From Salinisphaera shabanensis E1L3A (lineage in GTDB: Bacteria; Pseudomonadota; Gammaproteobacteria; Nevskiales; Salinisphaeraceae): DNA of 39,307 nt. This document shows positions 6,861 to 16,323 of this stretch, in pieces. A model generated the notes under the pieces. The model was not told where the DNA came from. It made no database searches and saw nothing but the letters and a program-made list of their open reading frames with translations. A program made the position numbers and the translations under genes. Location: NCBI RefSeq assembly GCF_000215955.2, contig NZ_AFNV02000031.1:1-39307 (forward strand), given 5' to 3'. Each line of letters starts with the position of its first letter. The stretch's first letter is position 1.

Positions 6861-8681
6861 ATGACGATTTCGACCCTCGCCGACTGGCACACCGCTTATG
6901 CCGACGGCGTAAAGACGCCGCGCGCCGCGCTCCATACCTTGCATGAGACGCTTTCGCCCGACGATCCAGCCTGGATTCATATTATTAGCGGCGTCGAGTT
7001 GGACGCCCAGCTGGATGCGCTCGAGGCACGACTCGAACGCGCAGAAGGCAGAGAATCTGCGCTACCGCTTTACGGTGTTCCCTTTGCGGTCAAGGACAAT
7101 ATCGACGTCGCCGGGCTACCCACAACGGCCGCGTGCCCGGACTATAGGTACACACCCGAGCGATCGGCCCATGTGGTCGAAAAGCTGCAGGCCGCGGGTG
7201 CGATCCTGCTGGGCAAGACCAATCTCGACCAGTTCGCGACCGGGCTTGTGGGTACCCGCTCACCGTATGGCGCGGTTCCGAATGCATTCGACACCACTTA
7301 TATAAGCGGAGGCTCGAGCTCGGGTTCTGCATCGGTAGTCGCACGCGGGCTGGTGGCGTTCTCGCTAGGGACCGATACCGCCGGCTCGGGACGCGTGCCG
7401 GCCGGATTCAACAACCTGGTAGGCGTTAAAGCAACCTGCGGTGCCATCAGCGCCCGCGGTGTGTTGCCGGCCTGCAAGTCACTGGACTGCGTATCCATCT
7501 TCGCGCTGGACATGAGCGACGCCGACGCCGTGCGCGATGTACTCGTCGAGTTCGATACAGAAGACGCTTATTCGCGTCGCAAACCCCATGACGCGCCCGG
7601 CGCACAGGCCAGCGCCACAACGCCGCGACTGGGTGTTCCGACCGAACCGCAATTCTTCGGCGACGATGAAGCACGCGCCGCGTTCGAAGCCGCTATAGCA
7701 CGCTGGCGACAGACCGGCGCCGAGATCGTTGAACTCGACTTTACACCGTTCCACGAAGCCGCCGCCCTGCTCTATCAAGGCCCCTGGGTCGCCGAGCGCT
7801 ATGCCGCGGTGGGCGAGTTCATCGATGCGAATCCCGATGCCGCCGAGCCGGTGGTGGCCGGCATTATTACCGGCGGCAAGAACGCCAGCGCGGTCGACGC
7901 CTTTCGGGCCCAGTACGCGCTGTCGGCGCTCAAGCGCAAAGCGGACGCTCTCATCGAAAACGTCGACGCGCTGCTCGTACCCACATCGCCGAGCATCTAT
8001 AGCCAGGCCGAGATCGAAGCCGAGCCGGTCGAACTCAACAGCCGCCTGGGCACTTATACCAACTTCGTGAATCTGCTCGATTACTGCGCGCTCGCCCTGC
8101 CGGGTGGTTTTCGCGAGGACGGCCTGCCCGCCGGCATCACGCTCATTGCACCGGCATGGCACGACGATCGTCTCGCCGCGCTCGGTGCGCGCTGGCAAAA
8201 CCATCAGCCGTGGCCGCTGGGCACGGGCGAACGCCTCGCGTCGCAAGTCACGATCACAACGGTCACAGCACCAGCGACGGACATGATCCGTGTGGCCGTG
8301 GTCGGCGCACACCTGCGCGGCATGCCGCTGAACTGGCAGCTCACCGAACGCGATGCGGTCTTCGTGGAACAGACCGAAACCGCGCCCGAATACCGTCTTT
8401 TGGCGCTTGCCGGCACCACGCCACCCAAGCCGGGGTTGATCCGCGGCGACAGCGGCGCAGCGATTCAGGTCGAGCTCTGGGATGTGCCCGTGGCGGCGTT
8501 TGGCTCATTCGTTGCACTCATTCCAGCACCGCTGGGCATCGGCACGTTGACGCTGGCCGACGGCCGCGAAGTGAAAGGTTTCATCTGTGAAGGCTGGGCC
8601 GCCGAGACCGCCCGCGACGTGACCGAATTCGGCGGCTGGCGCGCCTATATCGCAGACCAGAAAGCAAAGGCGAACGACTAA
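6861..8681 (+). CDS. atzF: Allophanate hydrolase
   Basis: This enzyme hydrolyses allophanate to ammonia and CO2, the second step of urea amidolysis. From ATG 6861 it has 606 residues; an in-frame start 27 nt upstream would precede the predicted transcription start. The amidase-signature domain (about 1-450) has Lys78 (FAVKDNID), cis-Ser152 in GGSSSGSA and nucleophile Ser176 in GTDTAGSG. The C-terminal domain (about 475-600, starting MIRVAVVGAHLRGMPLN) is the one specific to AtzF/DUR1 allophanate hydrolases, which separates it from general amidases. Its stop codon overlaps the next start (TAATG), so translation of the two enzymes is probably coupled. No strong Shine-Dalgarno sequence is seen. 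It is the first gene of the urea operon. Confidence 0.95.
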   Translation: MTISTLADWHTAYADGVKTPRAALHTLHETLSPDDPAWIHIISGVELDAQLDALEARLERAEGRESALPLYGVPFAVKDNIDVAGLPTTAACPDYRYTPERSAHVVEKLQAAGAILLGKTNLDQFATGLVGTRSPYGAVPNAFDTTYISGGSSSGSASVVARGLVAFSLGTDTAGSGRVPAGFNNLVGVKATCGAISARGVLPACKSLDCVSIFALDMSDADAVRDVLVEFDTEDAYSRRKPHDAPGAQASATTPRLGVPTEPQFFGDDEARAAFEAAIARWRQTGAEIVELDFTPFHEAAALLYQGPWVAERYAAVGEFIDANPDAAEPVVAGIITGGKNASAVDAFRAQYALSALKRKADALIENVDALLVPTSPSIYSQAEIEAEPVELNSRLGTYTNFVNLLDYCALALPGGFREDGLPAGITLIAPAWHDDRLAALGARWQNHQPWPLGTGERLASQVTITTVTAPATDMIRVAVVGAHLRGMPLNWQLTERDAVFVEQTETAPEYRLLALAGTTPPKPGLIRGDSGAAIQVELWDVPVAAFGSFVALIPAPLGIGTLTLADGREVKGFICEGWAAETARDVTEFGGWRAYIADQKAKAND

Positions 8682-11600
8682 TGGCAGAACTGGATACCGT
8701 ACTCATCGCCAACCGCGGCGAAATCGCGGTGCGCATCGCGCGTACGCTCAAGACGATGGGCGTGAAAAGCGTCGCCGTCTATGCCGATTCCGATCGCGAC
8801 AGCGGCCATGTCAGCGCGGCCGATCAGGCGATTGCCCTCGGCGGCGATTCCGCGGCGGACAGCTATCTGAATGTTGACGCCGTGCTGGCGGCCGCTCGTG
8901 AAGCAGGCGCACAGGCGATCATTCCGGGTTACGGTTTTCTGTCCGAAAACGCGGATTTCGCCCGCGCCTGTGAAGATGCCGGCATTGCCTTTGCCGGCCC
9001 CACGCCCGAGCAGATCGAACAGTTCGGCCTCAAACACACCGCACGCGAGTTGGCCGAGAATGCCGGTGTGCCGCTGGCCCCCGGCACCGGCCTGCTCGAC
9101 AGCCTGGATGACGCGAAGACAGCCGCAGCCGAGCTCGGCTATCCGGTGATGCTCAAATCCACCGCTGGCGGCGGCGGTATTGGACTGTCGCGCTGTAATG
9201 ACGAGCCGGAACTGGAAGCGGCGTTCGAAAAAGTGGCCCGGTTGGGCCAGAACTATTTCTCCGACGACGGCGTGTTTCTGGAACGCTTCATCGAGTCCGC
9301 TCGCCATGTGGAAATTCAGATCTTTGGCGACGGCAACGGCACGGTGGTGGCGCTGGGCGAGCGCGACTGTTCGCTGCAAAGACGCAACCAGAAAGTCGTC
9401 GAAGAAACGCCGGCGCCGCATCTGCCGGCGGCCACCCGCGACGCCATGATGGCGGCTGCGATCAGTCTGGGCGAATCCGTAAATTATCGCTCGGCCGGCA
9501 CGGTGGAATTCATCTACGACGGCGCCCGCGACGAATTCTATTTTCTGGAGGTCAACACGCGCCTGCAGGTCGAGCATCCGATTACCGAAGCCGTGACCGG
9601 CGTCGATCTCGTGGAATGGATGGTGCGCACTGCGGCCGGCTCACCGCCCGATCTGAGCGCCTTCGAGGCCAACCCCCAGGGTTGCGCGATCGAGGTGCGT
9701 ATCTATGCTGAACAGCCGGCGCGCGACTTTCAGCCGTCCCCGGGCGTTCTGACCGAGGTCGTGTTCGACGAACATGCGCGCGTGGACACCTGGGTCGCAG
9801 CGGGCACCGAGGTGTCGTCGCATTTCGATCCGATGATCGCCAAGCTGATCGTGCATGGGGATACCCGCGACGAAGCCCTCGCCCGGCTGGCGAACGCGCT
9901 GGATGCCACCCGGCTGTCCGGCATCGCCACCAATCTCGACTATCTGCGCCAGATCGTGGCGAACGAAAAATTCGCGGCCGGCAAAGTCTCGACCGCCTTT
10001 CTGGCCGATTTCGACTATGAGCCGCCGTTTCTCGAAATCATCAAACCCGGCACCTACACCAGCATCCAGGATTTCCCCGGCCGTACCGGTTATTGGCATA
10101 TCGGCGTGCCGCCGTCCGGGCCGATGGACGACTATGCCTTTCGTCTGGCCAATGCCATCGTCGGCAACGACGCCTCGGCAGCGGGCATCGAATGCACCAT
10201 CCTCGGGCCGACGATTCGCTTTCATACCGATGCTGTAATCGCGCTCACTGGCGCCAAGACCGCCGCCACGCTGGACGACCAGCCGGTCGATTCCTGGGCA
10301 CCGATCGAGGCCAAGGCCGGGCAGACGCTGGTCGTTGGCAAGGCCGAATCCGGCTGTCGCACCTATATCGCGGTACGCGGCGGCATCGACGTGCCAGACT
10401 ACCTTGGCAGCAAGTCGACCTTTGCCCTGGGCCAGTTCGGCGGTCATGCCGGTCGGCCGCTGCGGGCGACCGACATGCTCGCCGTTTGCGATGCGTCCAA
10501 ACCCAACGCACCGACGCCCGCCCCGATCCGCGAGCCGCAGACGGCCCCCGACGCGCTCGTGCCGGACTATGGTTCGCATTGGGAAATCGGCGTGCTCTAT
10601 GGCCCGCACGGCGCGCCCGATTTCTTTACGCAGGACTCGATCGCCCGCTTCTTCAAAACCGACTGGGAAGTCCACTACAACTCGAACCGGCTCGGTATTC
10701 GTCTGAACGGGCCCAAGCCGACCTTCGCCCGCGAAGACGGCGGGGAGGCCGGCCTGCATCCGTCCAATATACACGATACGGAATACGCGGTCGGCAGCAT
10801 CAATTTCACCGGCGATATGCCGGTGATCCTCACCCGCGACGGGCCGAGCCTGGGTGGCTTCGTCTGCCCAGTGACCATTGCCGCGGCCGAACTCTGGAAA
10901 GTCGGCCAGGTGGCTCCGGGCGATACGATTCGTTTTGTGCAACTCGGCTTCGACGAGGCGGCCGCACTGCAGCGTGAACAAGACGCTGCCTGCGACGATC
11001 TCGTCGTGCCGGCGCAACGCGAGCCGGAGGCCCTGCCCGCGCCGGCAGACACGGTCTCGCCCTGCGTGCTGGCCGAACGCCCGGCCGAAGGCAGCCGTCC
11101 CGCCGTGGCGTATCGCCAGGCGGGCGATCGCTATATTCTGATCGAGTACGGGCCCAACGTTCTGGATCTGCGTTTTCGGCTGCGCGTTTATCTGCTCATG
11201 CAGGCGCTGGAGAAGAACCCGGTCGACGGCATTCTCGAGCTCTCGCCCGGCGTGCGCTCGCTACAGGTCAACTACGACGGCCGGCGTATCCACCAGCGCG
11301 ATCTGATCGACGCGCTGCTCGCCATCGAGGCCGACCTGCCCGACGTCGACGACCTCAAGCTCAATACGCGCGTACTGCACCTGCCGCTGGCGTTCGAAGA
11401 CAGCGCCACGCTGGATGCCGTATCGCGCTACCGCCAGTCGGTACGCGATACCGCGCCGTGGCTGCCGAACAACGTCGATTTCATCCAGCGTATCAATGGC
11501 CTGGATACGCGCGAACAAGTACAGGACACGATTCTTGCGGCCAGCTATATGGTGCTCGGCCTGGGCGATGTATACCTCGGCGCGCCTTGTGCGGTGCCGA

Positions 11601-12310
11601 TCGACCCACGCCATCGTCTGGTCACGTCGAAGTACAACCCGGCGCGTACCTATACCGCCGAAGGCACCGTCGGTATCGGCGGCGTGTATATGTGCATCTA
11701 CGGCATGGATTCGCCGGGTGGCTATCAGCTCGTCGGCCGTACCCTGCCGATCTGGAACAAGTTCGGGCACAACGAACAGTTCGACCCGGGCGAACCCTGG
11801 CTACTGCGCTTCTTCGACCAGGTGCGTTACTACCCAGTCGACGAAGACACGCTCACCAAGATGCGCGCCGAGTTCCGGGCTGGCCGGCTGCACGCCGAAA
11901 TCACCGAGGAAGTCTTCGACTTCGCCGAGTACCGGCAGTTTCTCGACAACAACGCCGACGACATCGCCGCGTTTCGCGAGCGCCAGAACGACGCCTTCGC
12001 CAAGGAGGTCGAACATTGGCAAGCCCAGGCCGAAGCCGAACCCGAGGAAAAAGCCGGCCCCGCGGCCGCACCGGCCGATGAGGCCATCGACGGCGAAGCC
12101 ATTACCGCGGACGTGTCCGGCAATGTTTGGAAGCTGCAGGTCGAGGAAGGCGCCCGGGTCGAAGCCGGTGACACGCTGGTAATCGTGGAAGCGATGAAAA
12201 TGGAATTCGCGGTCGAAGCGCCCTGTGCCGGCACCGCGAAATCGCTGCGCTGCGACCAGGGCACGCTGGTGTCGGCCGGCGATGTACTGCTCGTGATCGA
12301 AGCCGATTGA
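8681..12310 (+). CDS. uca: Urea carboxylase, biotin-dependent
   Basis: This 1209-residue enzyme carboxylates urea to allophanate using ATP and bicarbonate. Domain order is biotin carboxylase (about 1-450; IANRGEIAVRIA, ATP-grasp loop AGGGGIG near 161), a KipA/AHS2-type carboxyltransferase half (about 455-770; GPMDDYAFRLAN), a KipI/AHS1-type half (about 800-1020) and a biotinyl domain (about 1135-1209). The biotin site is Lys1173 in EAMKMEF. This order and length match bacterial urea carboxylases. Many relatives are guanidine carboxylases, but those sit with carboxyguanidine deiminase (DUF1989) genes and often a guanidine riboswitch. Neither is present, and a urea transporter follows, so urea is the better substrate. 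Confidence 0.95.
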   Translation: MAELDTVLIANRGEIAVRIARTLKTMGVKSVAVYADSDRDSGHVSAADQAIALGGDSAADSYLNVDAVLAAAREAGAQAIIPGYGFLSENADFARACEDAGIAFAGPTPEQIEQFGLKHTARELAENAGVPLAPGTGLLDSLDDAKTAAAELGYPVMLKSTAGGGGIGLSRCNDEPELEAAFEKVARLGQNYFSDDGVFLERFIESARHVEIQIFGDGNGTVVALGERDCSLQRRNQKVVEETPAPHLPAATRDAMMAAAISLGESVNYRSAGTVEFIYDGARDEFYFLEVNTRLQVEHPITEAVTGVDLVEWMVRTAAGSPPDLSAFEANPQGCAIEVRIYAEQPARDFQPSPGVLTEVVFDEHARVDTWVAAGTEVSSHFDPMIAKLIVHGDTRDEALARLANALDATRLSGIATNLDYLRQIVANEKFAAGKVSTAFLADFDYEPPFLEIIKPGTYTSIQDFPGRTGYWHIGVPPSGPMDDYAFRLANAIVGNDASAAGIECTILGPTIRFHTDAVIALTGAKTAATLDDQPVDSWAPIEAKAGQTLVVGKAESGCRTYIAVRGGIDVPDYLGSKSTFALGQFGGHAGRPLRATDMLAVCDASKPNAPTPAPIREPQTAPDALVPDYGSHWEIGVLYGPHGAPDFFTQDSIARFFKTDWEVHYNSNRLGIRLNGPKPTFAREDGGEAGLHPSNIHDTEYAVGSINFTGDMPVILTRDGPSLGGFVCPVTIAAAELWKVGQVAPGDTIRFVQLGFDEAAALQREQDAACDDLVVPAQREPEALPAPADTVSPCVLAERPAEGSRPAVAYRQAGDRYILIEYGPNVLDLRFRLRVYLLMQALEKNPVDGILELSPGVRSLQVNYDGRRIHQRDLIDALLAIEADLPDVDDLKLNTRVLHLPLAFEDSATLDAVSRYRQSVRDTAPWLPNNVDFIQRINGLDTREQVQDTILAASYMVLGLGDVYLGAPCAVPIDPRHRLVTSKYNPARTYTAEGTVGIGGVYMCIYGMDSPGGYQLVGRTLPIWNKFGHNEQFDPGEPWLLRFFDQVRYYPVDEDTLTKMRAEFRAGRLHAEITEEVFDFAEYRQFLDNNADDIAAFRERQNDAFAKEVEHWQAQAEAEPEEKAGPAAAPADEAIDGEAITADVSGNVWKLQVEEGARVEAGDTLVIVEAMKMEFAVEAPCAGTAKSLRCDQGTLVSAGDVLLVIEAD

Positions 12311-12312
12311 TC

Positions 12313-13038
12313 ATGAGCACCGCGCACACAATCCGAATTGCCAAGCCCCCAAGCACAAAGCGTGTGAACCTGGCCGATCGGGTCTATGCACAACTCAAGG
12401 CCGAGCTGTTCGATTTTCAGCTCATGCCCGGCGATCCCATTTCCGAAAACGAGATCGCCGAACGCACCCAGGCCAGCCGTACGCCCGTACGCGAAGCGCT
12501 GTTCCGACTACAGCGCGACGGCTATGTCGACGTGCAGGCCCGGAACGGCTGGTACGTCAAACCGCTGGACTTCGACGCGTTCGACGAACTCTACGATGTA
12601 CGCATCACGCTCGAATGCGTGGCCGCGCAGCGGCTGTGTGCACTCGACAACCGCCCGCCGGCGTTGACGGGACTCGATGCGACCTGGGGTATCGACACGG
12701 CCCGCCGCGAAACCGACAGCACGACGCTCTGGCAGTTAGACGAACAGTTTCATGCCGAAATCGTCGCGGCCGCGGGCAATCGCGAAATGGCGCGTATTCA
12801 TCGCGATGTGACCGAGCGCATTCGCATCGTGCGACGCCTGGATTTCGTCAAGCCCGCCCGCGTGGATGCGACCTACGATGAGCACGCAGCGATTCTACGG
12901 CTGCTGGGCGAACGGCATGCCGAGCCCGCCCAGCACCTGCTCGAAGCCCATATCAAGGCCAGCCGCGACGCGGTTCGCCAAATCACCTTGCACGGGCTTT
13001 TCGAGGCCCGCGATGCGATACGCACGGGCGCGGCCTGA
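12313..13038 (+). CDS. GntR family regulator, FCD (FadR-like) type
   Basis: From ATG 12313 the protein has 241 residues; a TTG at 12307 overlapping the previous stop is less likely. The N-terminal winged HTH (about 18-85) contains SENEIAERTQASRTPVREAL, typical of GntR proteins. The C-terminal all-helical FCD domain (about 90-225) has the acidic and histidine positions of the metal- and ligand-binding family members (DELYDVR, DEQFHAEI). It sits between the catabolic genes and the transporter, 2 nt after the carboxylase stop and 48 bp before urtA, so it probably senses urea, allophanate or a related metabolite and tunes this operon. TGTATACA at 6835 is a candidate target. Confidence 0.92.
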   Translation: MSTAHTIRIAKPPSTKRVNLADRVYAQLKAELFDFQLMPGDPISENEIAERTQASRTPVREALFRLQRDGYVDVQARNGWYVKPLDFDAFDELYDVRITLECVAAQRLCALDNRPPALTGLDATWGIDTARRETDSTTLWQLDEQFHAEIVAAAGNREMARIHRDVTERIRIVRRLDFVKPARVDATYDEHAAILRLLGERHAEPAQHLLEAHIKASRDAVRQITLHGLFEARDAIRTGAA

Positions 13039-13086
13039 TAGGCGCTCGTCACGACTTCTGTCATCAATCGAAGAACGGAGGAACCC

Positions 13087-14409
13087 ATGTTGAAGAAAAC
13101 GACACGCCACAAACTCGTCACGCGCGTACTCGCGCCGGCGCTACTGACGTTCGGCGCCTTTACCGGCGCCCATGCCGCAGAGGATGCCAAGGCGGATTGC
13201 CCGATCAAGGTCGGCGTACTGCATTCGCTGTCCGGCACGATGGCCATCAGCGAGTCCACGCTCAAGGACACGGCCCTCATGCTGATCAAACAGCAGAACG
13301 AAAAAGGCGGCTTGCTTGGCTGCCAGCTCGAGCCGGTGGTCGTGGACCCGGCCTCGAATTGGCCGCTGTTCGCGGAAAAAGCCCGTCAATTGCTCGCTCA
13401 AGACAAGGTCGACGTGGTGTTCGGCACCTGGACGTCCGTATCGCGCAAGTCGGTTCTGCCCGTATTCGAAGAGTTGAACGGTCTGCTGTTCTACCCGGTG
13501 CAATACGAGGGTGAAGAATCCTCGCGCAATATCGTCTATACCGGTGCCGCGCCCAACCAGCAGGCCATTCCGGCAGTGAACTATTTGATGAACGAAGTCG
13601 GCGTCGAGCGCTGGGTGCTGCTGGGCACGGACTATGTCTACCCGCGTACCACCAACAAGATCCTCAAGCAGTATCTGATGGACCAGGGCGTGGCCGAATC
13701 CGACATCATGATCAACTATACGCCGTTCGGGCATTCCGACTGGCAGAGCATCGTCTCGCGTGTGAAGGCCTTCGGTTCGGTCGGCAAGAAGACCGCCGTG
13801 GTTTCCACCATTAACGGCGATGCGAACGTGCCCTTCTACAAGGAACTCGCCAACCAGCAGATTTCGGCCGCCGATATTCCGGTCGTGGCGTTCTCGGTGG
13901 GCGAACAGGAGCTTTCGGGCATCAACACCGGGCCGCTGCTCGGGCATCTCGCGGCCTGGAACTATTTCCAGAGCATCGATACGCCGGCCAACGAACAGTT
14001 CATCGAGAACTGGCATGCGTACACCGGTGACGACAATCGCGTGACCAACGATCCGATGGAAGCCACCTATATCGGTTTCAATCTCTGGACCAAGGCGGTC
14101 GAGAAAGCCGGCACCACCGATGTCGACACGGTCATCGACACCCTGCCCGGCCTGAAGGTCGACAACCTGACCGGTGGCACCGCCGAATTGCTGCCCAACC
14201 ACCACATCACCAAACCGGTCTATATAGGCGAGATTACCGACGACGGTCAGTTCTCGGTGGTATGGGAAACCGACGACGAAGTCCCCGGTGATGCCTGGTC
14301 CGACTTCCTGCCGGACAGCAAAAAGCTCAAGGCCGATTGGGCCGATCTGGACTGCGGTCATTACAACACCGAAACCGAGTCCTGCACCGGCCAGAGCGCC
14401 GAGCAGTAA
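13087..14409 (+). CDS. urtA: Urea ABC transporter, substrate-binding protein
   Basis: A 440-residue periplasmic binding protein. A Sec signal peptide (about 1-30; LAPALLTFGAFTGAHAA) precedes a type I periplasmic-binding fold of the FmdD/AmiC/UrtA kind. Motifs include IKVGVLHSLSGTMAISE, the FYPVQYEGEESS segment and TWTSVSRKSVLPVFE, all characteristic of UrtA. It captures urea in the periplasm for UrtBCDE. GGAGG five nt before ATG 13087 is a strong ribosome site. It follows the GntR gene by 48 bp and is followed by a 10-bp hairpin before urtB, which would favour higher levels of this stoichiometrically abundant component. Confidence 0.96.
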   Translation: MLKKTTRHKLVTRVLAPALLTFGAFTGAHAAEDAKADCPIKVGVLHSLSGTMAISESTLKDTALMLIKQQNEKGGLLGCQLEPVVVDPASNWPLFAEKARQLLAQDKVDVVFGTWTSVSRKSVLPVFEELNGLLFYPVQYEGEESSRNIVYTGAAPNQQAIPAVNYLMNEVGVERWVLLGTDYVYPRTTNKILKQYLMDQGVAESDIMINYTPFGHSDWQSIVSRVKAFGSVGKKTAVVSTINGDANVPFYKELANQQISAADIPVVAFSVGEQELSGINTGPLLGHLAAWNYFQSIDTPANEQFIENWHAYTGDDNRVTNDPMEATYIGFNLWTKAVEKAGTTDVDTVIDTLPGLKVDNLTGGTAELLPNHHITKPVYIGEITDDGQFSVVWETDDEVPGDAWSDFLPDSKKLKADWADLDCGHYNTETESCTGQSAEQ

Positions 14410-14450
14410 CAGTCGCGCCGCGTCTTCGACGCAACGCGTGACGACACCTC

Positions 14451-14475
14451 GCACCGGGCCCTCGTGGCCCGGTGC
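14451..14475 (+). promoter_or_regulatory. Intercistronic hairpin between urtA and urtB
   Basis: GCACCGGGCC (14451-14460), a 5-nt loop and GGCCCGGTGC (14466-14475) form a perfect 10-bp, very GC-rich stem in the 90-bp gap after urtA. No T-run follows, so it is more likely a 3'-end stabiliser or partial attenuator than a full terminator. It covers the GTG at 14464, which argues for the urtB start at 14500. Confidence 0.6.
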
Positions 14476-14499
14476 CTTCGGCTACCCAATGACTCCGCC

Positions 14500-16323
14500 A
14501 TGGACAGATTCAGAACAACCGGCGCAGCGCGCAGACTGATCGCGATACTTGTCGTGCTTGGCATCGCGTTCGCCACGACCGCGGCAATGGCCAAGGGCGA
14601 TACGACCGGCGACCCACCGAGCGCCGGCGCCGCGACGCCTGACGCGCAAAGCACGCCCGATACACCGGCGCCAGCGCAATCAGCCACGCCGCCTGTATCA
14701 CCCGCCGCGGGCGACGACGACGCTGCCGCCCCGAGCGCGACCGACGATACCGCCCCCGAAAACGAAGGCTTCGACTATGCGGGCACGGTCGCCGCATTGG
14801 GCGAAGCGAACTACCCGGAAAAACGGCGCATCGTGAGTGCGCTCGCCAGTCACCCGCAGGCGCATACCGCCGAACTGCTGGCGGCCTTTGCCGATAACCG
14901 GCTGGTCGCTCGCGAATCGGACGGCAAGGTTTTCGTGGCCGAAGAAAACGGCAACGACTACGACCTGCGCGACCCGATCACTTTCGAACCGGCCGGCCGC
15001 GCTTCGACGCGCGATTTCGACCCGGTACGAACCAATATCGGCCTGCGCCAGAACATAGGCGCGGCCCAGGCCCAGCTCAAACTCAGCGCCGAGGACGCCG
15101 AGACCCGGCTGGCCGCCGTCGAAACCATGTCGGAAAAGCTCGACGACAACGCCGCCGACGCCATGCGCGCGCATCGGGCCAGCGAAACCGACGACGACGT
15201 ACTCGAAGCCATCGATCGCGCATTGGCGATCAACGATCTGAACACCGGCGACAACGACGCCAAGCTCGCCGCGATCGAGCGGCTGTCCGGCGACAACAGC
15301 CAGATGGTCTACAACCGTCTCAAGAACATGCTCATCCTCATTCCCGAGGACACGGCCGACGCCGATCAGGCGCGCCTGCGTGCGGCCGCGGCCGAACAGG
15401 TCGAACGTATCGACTGGTGGCGCACGGTCTACGATTACCTGGAAACCCTGTTCTTCGGCCTGAGCCTGGGCTCGATTCTGGTGCTCGCCGGTATCGGCCT
15501 GGCGATCACATTCGGCGTCATGGGCGTGATCAACATGGCCCACGGCGAGCTGATCATGCTCGGCGCCTATACCGCCTTTGTCATGCAGCAGTTGTTGCCC
15601 GGTCATATTGGCCTGGCGCTCGTATTGGCTGTGCCGGCGGCATTTATCGTGTCGGGGCTGGTCGGCATTCTCATCGAACGCTCGATCGTGCAGTGGCTCT
15701 ACGGGCGCCCGCTGGAAACGCTGCTGGCCACCTTCGGTGTGAGCCTTTTCCTGCAGCAACTGGTACGCAGCGTGTTTACCCCGCTCAACCGGTCGGTCGC
15801 CTCGCCCGAGTGGATGAGCGGTTTGATCCGGTTCAACGACCTGTTCGCGCTCACCGCCAACCGGCTCGTGATTCTGGCGTTCTCGATGGCCGTTTTCGCG
15901 GCCCTCATTCTGGTGATGCAAAAGACGTCGCTGGGCCTGAAAGTGCGTGCGGTTTCGCAGAACCGCGATATGGCACGGGCGATGGGTATACGCACGCAGC
16001 GCCTCGATGCCCTGACCTTCGGCCTGGGTTCCGGTGTGGCCGGTATCGCGGGCGTAGCGCTGAGCCAGTTGACCAACGTCGGCCCGAACCTGGGCCAGAG
16101 TTACATCATCGACTCGTTCATGGTGGTGGTCTTCGGCGGGGTCGGCAATCTTTGGGGCACGCTCGTCTCGGGTCTGTCGCTGGGCGTATTGACCAAGTTC
16201 ATCGAGCCCCAGACCGGCGCAGTGCTGGCCAAGATCATCGTGCTGATCTTTCTCATTCTGTTCATTCAGCGGCGACCGCGCGGGTTATTCCCGCAGAAAG
16301 GCCGCACGGCGGAGGGCAGCTGA
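14500..16323 (+). CDS. urtB: Urea ABC transporter, permease UrtB with long N-terminal domain
   Basis: A 607-residue protein from ATG 14500. It begins with a signal-like segment (LIAILVVLGIAFATTAAMA), then an Ala/Pro/Thr/Asp-rich linker (about 30-85), a helical periplasmic region (about 88-300; NYPEKRRIVSALASH, then VETMSEKLDDNAADAM) and a LivH-type permease of about 300 residues. The permease part has GLAITFGVMGVINMAHGELIML and GLKVRAVSQNRDMARAMGI, typical of UrtB. An extension of this kind is known in proteobacterial UrtB, but the acidic, low-complexity linker makes this one long. The stop overlaps the urtC start (TGATG), implying translational coupling. Confidence 0.94.
   Translation: MDRFRTTGAARRLIAILVVLGIAFATTAAMAKGDTTGDPPSAGAATPDAQSTPDTPAPAQSATPPVSPAAGDDDAAAPSATDDTAPENEGFDYAGTVAALGEANYPEKRRIVSALASHPQAHTAELLAAFADNRLVARESDGKVFVAEENGNDYDLRDPITFEPAGRASTRDFDPVRTNIGLRQNIGAAQAQLKLSAEDAETRLAAVETMSEKLDDNAADAMRAHRASETDDDVLEAIDRALAINDLNTGDNDAKLAAIERLSGDNSQMVYNRLKNMLILIPEDTADADQARLRAAAAEQVERIDWWRTVYDYLETLFFGLSLGSILVLAGIGLAITFGVMGVINMAHGELIMLGAYTAFVMQQLLPGHIGLALVLAVPAAFIVSGLVGILIERSIVQWLYGRPLETLLATFGVSLFLQQLVRSVFTPLNRSVASPEWMSGLIRFNDLFALTANRLVILAFSMAVFAALILVMQKTSLGLKVRAVSQNRDMARAMGIRTQRLDALTFGLGSGVAGIAGVALSQLTNVGPNLGQSYIIDSFMVVVFGGVGNLWGTLVSGLSLGVLTKFIEPQTGAVLAKIIVLIFLILFIQRRPRGLFPQKGRTAEGS

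Noticed and set aside
9641-11017. 458-residue minus-strand frame within the urea carboxylase gene
   Set aside because: It is a shadow of the high-GC coding strand; the plus-strand enzyme has all its domains uninterrupted.
15417-16322. Upstream extension of the urtC frame inside urtB
   Set aside because: The region encodes the UrtB permease in another frame; UrtC starts at 16323 with the usual overlap.
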